Shown here one piece after another: positions 55,701 through 63,416 of a DNA stretch of 64,000 bases. The stretch spans positions 1 to 64,000 of the forward strand of contig DWWG01000234.1 in the NCBI GenBank assembly GCA_019119875.1, read 5' to 3'. Both the position numbers and the translations under genes were made by a program. The stretch comes from Candidatus Dietzia intestinigallinarum. Lineage in GTDB: Bacteria > Actinomycetota > Actinomycetes > Mycobacteriales > Mycobacteriaceae. A model generated the notes under the pieces. That model had not been told where the DNA came from, ran no database searches, and saw nothing but the letters and a program-made list of their open reading frames with translations. Within the stretch, counting starts at the first letter, position 1, and each line of letters starts with the position of its first letter.

Positions 55701-56277
55701 GTTGGCACTGGAGGAGTTCGCGGCACTCGAGGAGCGGTACGCGTTCCTGTCGACCCAGCTGGACGACGTCAAGAAGGCCCGCGCGGACCTGGAAGGGGTG
55801 ATCGACGACGTCGACCAGCGCATCGAACAGATCTTCACCGAGGCCTGGGTGGACGTCGAGCGCGAGTTCCGCGAGGTGTTCTCGGTGCTCTTCCCGGGCG
55901 GCGAGGGCCGGTTGGTCCTCACCGAGCCCGACGACATGCTCTCGACGGGAATCGAGGTCGAGGCACGGCCACCCGGTAAGAAGGTCAAGCGGTTGTCCCT
56001 GCTGTCCGGCGGCGAGAAGTCACTCACCGCGGTGGCGATGCTCGTCGCGATCTTCAAGGCCCGGCCCAGCCCGTTCTACGTGATGGACGAGGTCGAGGCG
56101 GCGCTCGACGACACCAACCTGCGACGCCTGATCGGCCTGTTCGAGCAGCTGCGTCAGACCAGTCAGCTCATCGTCATCACCCACCAGAAACCGACCATGG
56201 ACGTCGCCGACGTCCTCTACGGTGTGTCGATGCAGGGCGACGGCATCTCGAAGGTCATCTCGCAACGGATGCGCTGA
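52711..56277 (+). CDS. smc: Chromosome condensation/segregation ATPase SMC
   Basis: The 1188-residue SMC protein has Walker A [20 protein letters not shown] at about 29-48 and a long Ala/Glu/Arg coiled coil. A hinge lies at about 500-660 ([40 protein letters not shown]), followed by the returning coil. The C-terminal head has the signature [20 protein letters not shown] near 1095-1114 and Walker B [19 protein letters not shown]. It works with ScpA and ScpB, which are not in this window. The 7-base gap to the convergent sdhB leaves no room for a separate terminator. Confidence 0.96.
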   Translation: [1188 protein letters not shown]

Positions 56278-56284
56278 CGGCGCG

Positions 56285-57040
56285 TCAGCGGCGGAACGCC
56301 GCGCGTAGTCGCTCCCTGTTGACCATCCCCGTCGCCCGCAGCGGAACCCCCGCGGGGCACACCCGTGCGCACTCCCCGTAGAGCGAACAGGGACCGAAAT
56401 CGCGGTCGGTCTGGCGGACCATGTCCCGTGCCCGCGAGGTCCGCTCGGCTCCGGCGACAGGCATGAGGGCCAGGTGTCCGAGTTTGGCGCCGACGAACAG
56501 GCTCGCGGACCCGTTGGGGCAGGCCGCGACGCAGGCCCCACAGCCGGTGCAGGCGGCCAGATCCAGTGCGGATTCGGCCGCGTCACGGTCCTGCAGCATC
56601 GCGTCGGCATCGGGCGCGCTGCCGGCGGGTATGGCGACGTACGCGCCCGCCTCGACCACCTGATCGAGCGCCGAACGATCCACCACGAGATCGCGGATCA
56701 CGGGGAAGGATCCGGCCCGGAGCGGTTCGATGCGCACCGTGTCGCCGTCGGAGAACGAGCTCAGCCGCTGGTGGCAGGACGGTGTGTTCTCGACCGGCCC
56801 GTGTGGGCGGCCGTCGACGGTCACCCCGCACGCGCCGCAGATGCCCTCGCGACAGTCGGAGTCGAACGCCACCGGCTCGACACCCGCGTCGACCAACCGG
56901 TTGTTGAGCAGATCGAGGAGGTCGAGCACGCTCATCTCCGGCCGGGCGTCATCGACCCGGTGTTCCTCGTATCCGCCGGTGTCGTGCGGGCCGGCCTGGC
57001 GCCAGATGCGCAGAGTGAGCCTCATGGTGTCCGCCTTCAT
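56285..57040 (-). CDS. sdhB: Succinate dehydrogenase / fumarate reductase iron-sulfur subunit
   Basis: The 251-residue subunit carries electrons between FAD and the membrane quinone site. Cluster ligands are visible: [2Fe-2S] Cys63, Cys68, Cys71 and Cys89 (SDCREGICGACG...SCH), [4Fe-4S] Cys164-167-170-174 (CTGCGACVAACP), and [3Fe-4S] Cys218-224-228 (CSLYGECARVCP). Its start overlaps the sdhA stop (ATGA). With the five-helix cytochrome b it belongs to the menaquinone-linked SdhABC type found in actinobacteria. Confidence 0.95.
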   Translation of the reverse strand: MKADTMRLTLRIWRQAGPHDTGGYEEHRVDDARPEMSVLDLLDLLNNRLVDAGVEPVAFDSDCREGICGACGVTVDGRPHGPVENTPSCHQRLSSFSDGDTVRIEPLRAGSFPVIRDLVVDRSALDQVVEAGAYVAIPAGSAPDADAMLQDRDAAESALDLAACTGCGACVAACPNGSASLFVGAKLGHLALMPVAGAERTSRARDMVRQTDRDFGPCSLYGECARVCPAGVPLRATGMVNRERLRAAFRR

Positions 57041-59016
57041 CGGTAGTCCCTCGTGGTGAGCCCGACCGTCTCGAAGGTCAGCGGCTCGGCGTGTCGGATA
57101 AAGCTGCGGGGTCCGCCGCGGTCGTCGCCGTCGGATCCCCAGGCGGAGGTGAAGCACCAGTCGGCGTCGCGCCGCAGCGCCTCGCCGTCGGGGGTCTGGT
57201 GCTCGTGTCTGAAGTGGGCCCCACACGATTCGTCCCGGTCGAGGGCGTCGACGCACATCAGCTCGGCGAGCTCGAGGAAGTCGGCCACGCGCCCGGCGCG
57301 CTCGAGGACCTGGTTGAGCTGCGCGCCGGAACCCGTCACGCGCAGCTCGGCCCAGAAGCGAGCCCGGAGGTCCCGGATACGACCGATCGCCTCGGTGAGT
57401 CCCTCGGCGGTTCGGGTGACACCACAACCGGTGTAGAGGATCCGGCCGAGCTCGCGGTGGAAGTGCTCGGGCCCGGTCGCACCACCGACCGAGATCAGCG
57501 CCCGGACGCGCTCCCGGGCACGATCCACGGCCGCCACGACCACCTCGGCGTCGTCGGTGGGTGGATCCGCCCGCCCGAGACGGTCGGCCAGGTACGCGGG
57601 CACGGAGTACGGGAGGGTGAACCAGCCGTCGACGCTCGCGCTGAGCAGTGAGTTGGCGCCGAGGCGGTTTGCGCCGTGGTAGTTGCCCGCGCACTCGCCA
57701 CCGGCGAACAATCCCGGGATCGAGGTCTGCAGGTCGTAGTCGCTCCACAGTCCACCCATGGTGAAGTGGCAGGTCGGCGCGATCCGCATCGGCACCGTGT
57801 AGGGGTCCTCCCCGGTGGCGTGGGCGTACATCTCGAACAGGTTGCCGTAGCGCTGGGCGATCGTGTCGCGGCCGACCCGGGCCAGCGCATCGCGGAAATC
57901 GAGGTAGACGGAGTTGTGGCGGGGCCCCACGCCACGTCCCGCCCTGATCTCGGCGGTGATCGCCCGCGAGGCGACGTCGCGGGGGACCAGGTTGCCGAAC
58001 GCGGGATAGCGGCGTTCGAGGAAGAAGTCCCGCTCGGCGTCGGGAATGGCGGCGGGGGCGCGAGGGTCCTCGGTGTGCAGGGGGACCCACACGCGACCGT
58101 CGTTGCGGAGCGATTCGCTCATGAGGATGGTCTTGGCCTGCCAGTCCGCGTCCTTGGGCAGCGCAGTCGGGTGGAACTGGACGAAGGACGGCGACGCGAA
58201 CAGCGCGCCCCGTTGGTGCGCGCGCCAGACGGCCGAGGCGTTGGAGTTGACCGCGAGGGTCGAGTCGTGGAACACCGTTCCGTAGCCGCCGGTGGCGAGT
58301 ATCACCGCGTGGCCGGTTTCGGCGCGGATCGCACCGGTGACCAGGTCACGGACCACCACGCCGTGACAACCGGAGTCGTCGACGACGAGGTCGAGCATCT
58401 CGTGGCGGGTGTGCAGCGTCACCCGGCCCGCCCCGACCTGCCGCAGGAGGGCCTGTGAACCGGCGATCTGCAGCTGCTGCCCGGTCTGGCCACGCGAGTA
58501 ATAGGTGCGCGAGACCTGGACGCCGCCGAAGGACCGGGTGGACAGCACCCCGCCGTACTCGCGAGCGAACGGGGTGGCCAGGCCTGCGAAATGGTCGATC
58601 ACCCGGACCGATTCCTCACCGAGTCGGAAGGCCTCCGCCTCGCGCCCGCGGAAATCCCCGCCCTTGACGGTGTCGGAGGCGAAGCGGGCCACGGAGTCGC
58701 CGTCGACCCGGCGTGCACGGGCGGCGTTGATGCCTCCCTGCGCCGCCACGGAGTGCGCTCGACGTGGAGCGTCGTGGTAGGTGAAGACGGTGACCCGGAA
58801 TCCGAGTTCGGCCAGCGCTGCGGCGGCGCCGGAGCCGGCCAACCCGGTCCCCACCACGATCACGTGGAAGCGGGGGCGGTTTCCCGGGGAGACCAGCCGG
58901 TAGGAGTCGCGGCGTCGGCCCCAGGCGGTGGCCGGATCGCCCCCGGGCACGCCGCCGGAGAGGGTCCGGCCGGCGGTCGCGCCGGGGACCGTGACCGGGG
59001 GTGGGGTGAACGTCAT
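57037..59016 (-). CDS. sdhA: Succinate dehydrogenase / fumarate reductase flavoprotein subunit
   Basis: The 659-residue flavoprotein has the FAD motif VIVVGTGLAGSGAAAALAEL at about 52-71 and RRAHSVAAQGGINAA, where the His becomes covalently bound to FAD in this family. Substrate residues lie in FVQFHPTALPKD and the Arg-containing GGECAGNYHGANRLGANSLL. A Pro/Gly-rich extension of 45 residues precedes the fold. It oxidises succinate in the citric acid cycle or reduces fumarate; direction cannot be told from sequence. ATG at 59016 overlaps the sdhC stop. Confidence 0.95.
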   Translation of the reverse strand: MTFTPPPVTVPGATAGRTLSGGVPGGDPATAWGRRRDSYRLVSPGNRPRFHVIVVGTGLAGSGAAAALAELGFRVTVFTYHDAPRRAHSVAAQGGINAARARRVDGDSVARFASDTVKGGDFRGREAEAFRLGEESVRVIDHFAGLATPFAREYGGVLSTRSFGGVQVSRTYYSRGQTGQQLQIAGSQALLRQVGAGRVTLHTRHEMLDLVVDDSGCHGVVVRDLVTGAIRAETGHAVILATGGYGTVFHDSTLAVNSNASAVWRAHQRGALFASPSFVQFHPTALPKDADWQAKTILMSESLRNDGRVWVPLHTEDPRAPAAIPDAERDFFLERRYPAFGNLVPRDVASRAITAEIRAGRGVGPRHNSVYLDFRDALARVGRDTIAQRYGNLFEMYAHATGEDPYTVPMRIAPTCHFTMGGLWSDYDLQTSIPGLFAGGECAGNYHGANRLGANSLLSASVDGWFTLPYSVPAYLADRLGRADPPTDDAEVVVAAVDRARERVRALISVGGATGPEHFHRELGRILYTGCGVTRTAEGLTEAIGRIRDLRARFWAELRVTGSGAQLNQVLERAGRVADFLELAELMCVDALDRDESCGAHFRHEHQTPDGEALRRDADWCFTSAWGSDGDDRGGPRSFIRHAEPLTFETVGLTTRDYR

Positions 59017-59762
59017 GAGATCCACCCCACCTGCACGGCCAGCGGGATCGCGGCGTTGCCGACGAGGACCGCGACGGCGGCGAGGCCGCCCACCACCGCG
59101 AACCCGGCCCGGCTGCGCAGACCGGTCACCCCGAGGTCCCCGGCGGCGGTCCGGACACCGTGCGCGATGTGCACGGCCAGCAGGAGCATGGTGATGCCGT
59201 AGAACGCGGCGACCCACGGCCGGGAGAAGCTGGCCACGAGATTGGCGTAGGGAGAGCCCGGGACGAAGGACTCCGGTGCCGGTGGCACGGTGCCGATGGT
59301 CATGTCGAGGACGTGGAACACGACGAACAGGAGCAGGATCACCCCGGTGACGAGCATCGACCGGGCGCCGAATGACATCACCCCGGGCCGGGGACGGCGG
59401 CGGTGCGGACCCGCGGATGTCCCGGACCGACGCACCAGCACGACGGCACACCCCACATGCGCGACCAGGCATGTCGCCAGCACCACCCGGAGCGCCCAGA
59501 GGACGCCCTCGGGCGGGACCAGTGGGCCGAGCAGAGTGCGCAGCCACGCCGCGTAGTCATCGAAATGTGCCGCGCCGCTGAACACCTTCAGGTTGCCGAT
59601 CATGTGCACCACCACGAACGCGGCGAGCACCAGGCCGGTCACCGCCATGATCGCCTTGGCGACCCACGTCGGCAGTGCGGGTGCACGGCGAACCGGGGCT
59701 CGGCGCGGACTGAGCCCCGGGCGATGAGCGGCGGGGGACGTCGGGGCAATGCGGTCGGCCAC
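59013..59762 (-). CDS. sdhC: Succinate dehydrogenase cytochrome b subunit
   Basis: The 249-residue membrane subunit has five helices (AIMAVTGLVLAAFVVVHMIG; VLWALRVVLATCLVAHVGCA; MLVTGVILLLFVVFHVLDMT; FYGITMLLLAVHIAHGVRTA; FAVVGGLAAVAVLVGNAAIP). The His residues in VVHMIGN, VAHVG, FHVLD and VHIAHG are placed to bind two b hemes, as in the B-type succinate:menaquinone reductases. GTG at 59762 has the strong ribosome site AAGGAGGTG. It is the first gene of the sdhCAB operon inserted between smc and ftsY. Confidence 0.93.
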   Translation of the reverse strand: MADRIAPTSPAAHRPGLSPRRAPVRRAPALPTWVAKAIMAVTGLVLAAFVVVHMIGNLKVFSGAAHFDDYAAWLRTLLGPLVPPEGVLWALRVVLATCLVAHVGCAVVLVRRSGTSAGPHRRRPRPGVMSFGARSMLVTGVILLLFVVFHVLDMTIGTVPPAPESFVPGSPYANLVASFSRPWVAAFYGITMLLLAVHIAHGVRTAAGDLGVTGLRSRAGFAVVGGLAAVAVLVGNAAIPLAVQVGWIS

Positions 59763-59794
59763 GGCCGGGCACCTCCTTCACGGCGACGAGGGTG

Positions 59795-59800
59795 AGTCTA
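59795..59800 (-). promoter_or_regulatory. -10 hexamer of sdhCAB
   Basis: On the minus strand TAGACT lies 32 bases before the GTG at 59762, giving a leader of about 26 bases that includes AAGGAGGTG. The layout matches serA. Confidence 0.45.
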
Positions 59801-59848
59801 GGCCGGGTCGGGGCCCCCGGGACCGAGATGGAGGCGGGGGCGTTCAGC

Positions 59849-59854
59849 CATACT
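59849..59854 (+). promoter_or_regulatory. -10 hexamer of ftsY (leaderless)
   Basis: CATACT, one change from TATACT, is followed by seven bases and the GTG at 59862. Confidence 0.45.
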
Positions 59855-59861
59855 GGGCACT

Positions 59862-61490
59862 GTGAACACCACCACCTGGATCATCGTGGCCGTCGCCGTA
59901 GTGCTGCTGCTCGCAGTCCTCGCGCTCGTCGTGGGAATGCAGCTGCGCAAGAAGCGGCAGATCAGTCTGAGCAAGCCCGAGGAGCACCGGGAGCTCACCC
60001 AGCAGGAACGCTCCGGCAATTATCAGGCGAGCACGGGCTTCACGTTCACCCAGGCGGGAGGTGGGGCCACCACCGCGCCCCCGAAGGAGCCGGTGCCCCG
60101 AGAGGCGACCGCCCCAGGGCCCGCGGACTCGGCGCCGACGGCACCCGCCGAGCGCGAGGTTCCCCCTCCCGCCGGGCCACCGGCGTCAGCTGCCCCGACC
60201 ACCCCGGCATCCCCTTCCGCCCCTTCCGCCCCGTCAGCGCCTGCTGCTCCGGCGGAATCCGTGGACACGGCGGCCACCACGACGCCGTCGACCGGCCCTG
60301 CTGCGCCCCCTGAGCGTGCCGAGCCCGCCGAGCCCGCCGAGCCAGCTGAGCGTGCCGAGACCGCCGAGACCGTCGAGCCCGCCGAGCCGGACCTGGAACC
60401 GGAGCCGGACGTCGAGCCGGGCCCCAGCGCGGAGACGCTCGTGGTGGAGCCCGTACCGGTCGAGCCCGTGGTGGTCCCGCCCGAGGTGCCCGACGCGGAG
60501 GTCCCGGCCCGGTCGCCGGATGTCGTCACCGGGATCCCCGAGCCGGTGGCCCCGGTCGAGCGGATCGACCCCTCGGCCGGACGCCTCGACCGACTCCGCG
60601 GTCGCCTGTCGCGGTCGCAGAACGCCGTCGGCCAGGGGCTCCTCGGGCTGCTCGGCGCCGGTGACCTCGACGAGGACGCCTGGGAGGAGATCGAGGACAC
60701 CCTGATCATGGCGGACCTCGGCGCCGCCATGACCCAGCGCGTCGTGGACACCCTGCGCGAGGAGATCGCCAGCCGCCAGGTCCGGACCGAGGCCGAGGTG
60801 CGCGACCTGCTCAGACAGACCCTCGTCGACAACCTCCACCCCGAGTACGACCGTTCCCTGCGGGCACTGCCGAACGACGGGACCCCTGCGGTCCTTCTCA
60901 TCGTCGGGGTCAACGGAACCGGAAAGACCACCACGACGGGCAAGCTCGCCCGCGTCCTCGTGGCCGACGGTCGCGCCATCCTCCTCGGCGCGGCCGACAC
61001 CTTCCGCGCCGCCGCCGCCGACCAGCTCCAGACGTGGGCGGAGCGTGTCGGCGCCGAGGTCGTCCGCGGTAAGGAGGGTGCCGACCCCGCCTCCGTCGCG
61101 TTCGACTCCGTGGCCCGCGGCGTGGAGACCGGTGTGGACGCGGTGCTGGTGGACACCGCGGGCCGACTGCACACCAAGGCCGGCCTCATGGACGAGCTCG
61201 GCAAGGTCAAGCGCGTGGTCGAGAAGAAGACACCGGTCGACGAGGTGCTGCTGGTGATCGACGCGACCACCGGCCAGAACGGTCTGATGCAGGCCCGGGT
61301 GTTCAAGGACGTCGTGGACATCACCGGCGTCGTGCTCACCAAGCTCGACGGCACCGCCAAGGGCGGCATCGTATTCCAGGTGCAGCACGAACTCGGCGTG
61401 CCGGTGAAGCTCGTCGGACTCGGCGAGGGCGCCGACGACCTGGCGCCGTTCACCCCGGAGGCGTTCGTCGACGCCCTGCTCGGGACCTGA
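59862..61490 (+). CDS. ftsY: Signal recognition particle receptor FtsY
   Basis: FtsY docks ribosome-SRP complexes at the membrane. The 542-residue protein has an N-terminal membrane helix (TWIIVAVAVVLLLAVLALVV) and then a long Pro/Ala/Glu linker (about 65-220) with repeated AEPAEPAE units. The NG domain follows: G1 GVNGTGKTTTTGKLA near 349, DTAGRLHTKAGLM, and G4 TKLDGTAKGG. GTG at 59862 follows a -10-like CATACT by seven bases. In M. tuberculosis it directly follows smc; here the sdh operon sits between. Confidence 0.96.
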   Translation: MNTTTWIIVAVAVVLLLAVLALVVGMQLRKKRQISLSKPEEHRELTQQERSGNYQASTGFTFTQAGGGATTAPPKEPVPREATAPGPADSAPTAPAEREVPPPAGPPASAAPTTPASPSAPSAPSAPAAPAESVDTAATTTPSTGPAAPPERAEPAEPAEPAERAETAETVEPAEPDLEPEPDVEPGPSAETLVVEPVPVEPVVVPPEVPDAEVPARSPDVVTGIPEPVAPVERIDPSAGRLDRLRGRLSRSQNAVGQGLLGLLGAGDLDEDAWEEIEDTLIMADLGAAMTQRVVDTLREEIASRQVRTEAEVRDLLRQTLVDNLHPEYDRSLRALPNDGTPAVLLIVGVNGTGKTTTTGKLARVLVADGRAILLGAADTFRAAAADQLQTWAERVGAEVVRGKEGADPASVAFDSVARGVETGVDAVLVDTAGRLHTKAGLMDELGKVKRVVEKKTPVDEVLLVIDATTGQNGLMQARVFKDVVDITGVVLTKLDGTAKGGIVFQVQHELGVPVKLVGLGEGADDLAPFTPEAFVDALLGT

Positions 61491-61499
61491 CCTGCCGGA

Positions 61500-61527
61500 C
61501 CCGTCGGCGCACCCACGTGCCGACGGG
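61500..61527 (+). terminator. Possible ftsY terminator
   Basis: CCCGTCGGC (61500-61508) and GCCGACGGG (61519-61527) form a perfect 9-bp stem ten bases after the ftsY stop; no T run follows. Confidence 0.45.
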
Positions 61528-61542
61528 CACCGCGACACAGGA

Positions 61543-61581
61543 ACGTAAACGGAACACCCGGGCGCGTAACAGGCCCGAAAC
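61543..61581 (+). promoter_or_regulatory. GlnR-type nitrogen control box upstream of amt
   Basis: GTAAC-AGGCCC-GAAAC (61566-61581) fits the GlnR consensus GTnAC-N6-GnAAC exactly. A second AC-N9-AC element lies just upstream (61543-61555, AACGTAAACGGAAC). They are about 100-135 bases before the amt start. Confidence 0.68.
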
Positions 61582-61678
61582 GCACGCGCGCACCCACCGC
61601 AACACGCCGGCGGGACTCTTCTCCTCAGACGGCGAGAGCGACGAGACGCTCTCCCACGAGATGACGAGGAGGCGCATC

Positions 61679-63010
61679 GTGGCAGGGGAGTTCGATACGG
61701 GAGACACGGCCTGGATGCTCATGGCGGCATCCCTGGTCCTGCTCATGACACCTGCGTTGGCGCTGTTCTACGGCGGGATGTCCCGGCAGAAATCCGTGCT
61801 CAACATGATGATGATGTCGTTCGGGTCCATGGGCCTGGTCGGCATCATCTACCTGCTGTGGGGTTGGTCGATGTCCTACGGCGGGCAGTCCGTCGGGGGA
61901 GTGTTCGCGAGCCCCTTCGAGATGTTCGGCCTGTCCGGGGTGATCGGGGACGCCTCGGGGTGGGTGGCGTCGGGATCGGGTGCCTACCCGCAGGTCGTCG
62001 ACGTGGCCTTCCAGGTGACGTTCGCGATCATCACGGTGGCCCTGATCTCCGGTGCGCTCGCCGAACGCGTGAGGTTCGGCACCTGGCTCGCCTTCGCCGG
62101 GGTCTGGGTGACGCTCGCCTACTTCCCGCTGGCCCACATGGTGTGGGGCGGCGGACTGCTGTCGCACTCCGAGAACGGCATCGCGGCGAAGATCTTCGGC
62201 ACGGTCGACGACGGCGAGGGCGGCCTCGTCGCCGCGGTGGCCCCGGTCGACTTCGCGGGCGGCACGGTGGTCCACATCAACGCGGGCATCGCCGCGCTCG
62301 TCCTGGTGCTCCTGATCGGCAGGCGTCTGGAGTTCGGGCGCACCGCCTACCGCCCGCACAACCTCCCGCTGGTCATGCTCGGTGCGGCGCTGCTGTGGTT
62401 CGGCTGGTTCGGCTTCAACGCCGGCTCGGCCTTCGGTGCCGACGGCGCGGCCGGTCTGGCGTGGGTCAACACCACCGCCGCCGCGGCCGCCGCGATGCTC
62501 GGCTGGCTGCTCGCGGAGCGGATCCGCGACGGGCACGCCACGAGCCTCGGCGCCGCCTCCGGTGTGGTGGCGGGACTGGTCGCCATCACCCCGGCGGCGG
62601 GGTCGGTGAACCCGCTCGGAGCCGTGGCGGTCGGCGCGGTCGCCGGCATCCTGTCCGCACTCGCGGTGGGGCTCAAATTCCGCCTCGGCTACGACGACTC
62701 GCTCGACGTGGTGGGCGTGCACCTGGTGGCCGGCCTGTGGGGCACCGTCGCCATCGGCTTGTTCGCCACCGGCACCTTCGACACGGCGGCCGGACTGTTC
62801 TACTCGGCCGACGGCTGGAGGCTGCTTGCCATCCAGGTGGTGATCGCGGTGGTCGCCCTGGTGTTCACCGCGGTGATGACCACCATCGCCTGGGCGATCT
62901 GCAGGCCCCTCGGCTGGCGGATCGACCCGGCCGACGAGCAGTCCGGGATCGACGGCGCCCAGCACGCCGAGTCCGCGTACGAGCCCGCCACCGCCGCCCT
63001 CATCCGCTGA
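61679..63010 (+). CDS. amt: Ammonium transporter
   Basis: A 443-residue Amt protein with eleven predicted helices. The pore twin histidines are His199 (GGTVVHINAGIAALV) and His348 (VVGVHLVAGLWGT). Phe-gate and ammonium-binding segments include LMTPALALFYGGMSRQKSVL at the start and WFGWFGFNAGSAFG. It moves ammonium across the cytoplasmic membrane and is shut by unmodified GlnK, whose gene follows after 30 bases. The GTG at 61679 is chosen because GACGAGGAGG ends six bases upstream; an ATG at 61661 is possible. Confidence 0.95.
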   Translation: MAGEFDTGDTAWMLMAASLVLLMTPALALFYGGMSRQKSVLNMMMMSFGSMGLVGIIYLLWGWSMSYGGQSVGGVFASPFEMFGLSGVIGDASGWVASGSGAYPQVVDVAFQVTFAIITVALISGALAERVRFGTWLAFAGVWVTLAYFPLAHMVWGGGLLSHSENGIAAKIFGTVDDGEGGLVAAVAPVDFAGGTVVHINAGIAALVLVLLIGRRLEFGRTAYRPHNLPLVMLGAALLWFGWFGFNAGSAFGADGAAGLAWVNTTAAAAAAMLGWLLAERIRDGHATSLGAASGVVAGLVAITPAAGSVNPLGAVAVGAVAGILSALAVGLKFRLGYDDSLDVVGVHLVAGLWGTVAIGLFATGTFDTAAGLFYSADGWRLLAIQVVIAVVALVFTAVMTTIAWAICRPLGWRIDPADEQSGIDGAQHAESAYEPATAALIR

Positions 63011-63379
<369 letters not shown>

Positions 63380-63416
63380 GGCGACCGACCGGCGGAGAGA
63401 GGGGAAGGAGACCCCC

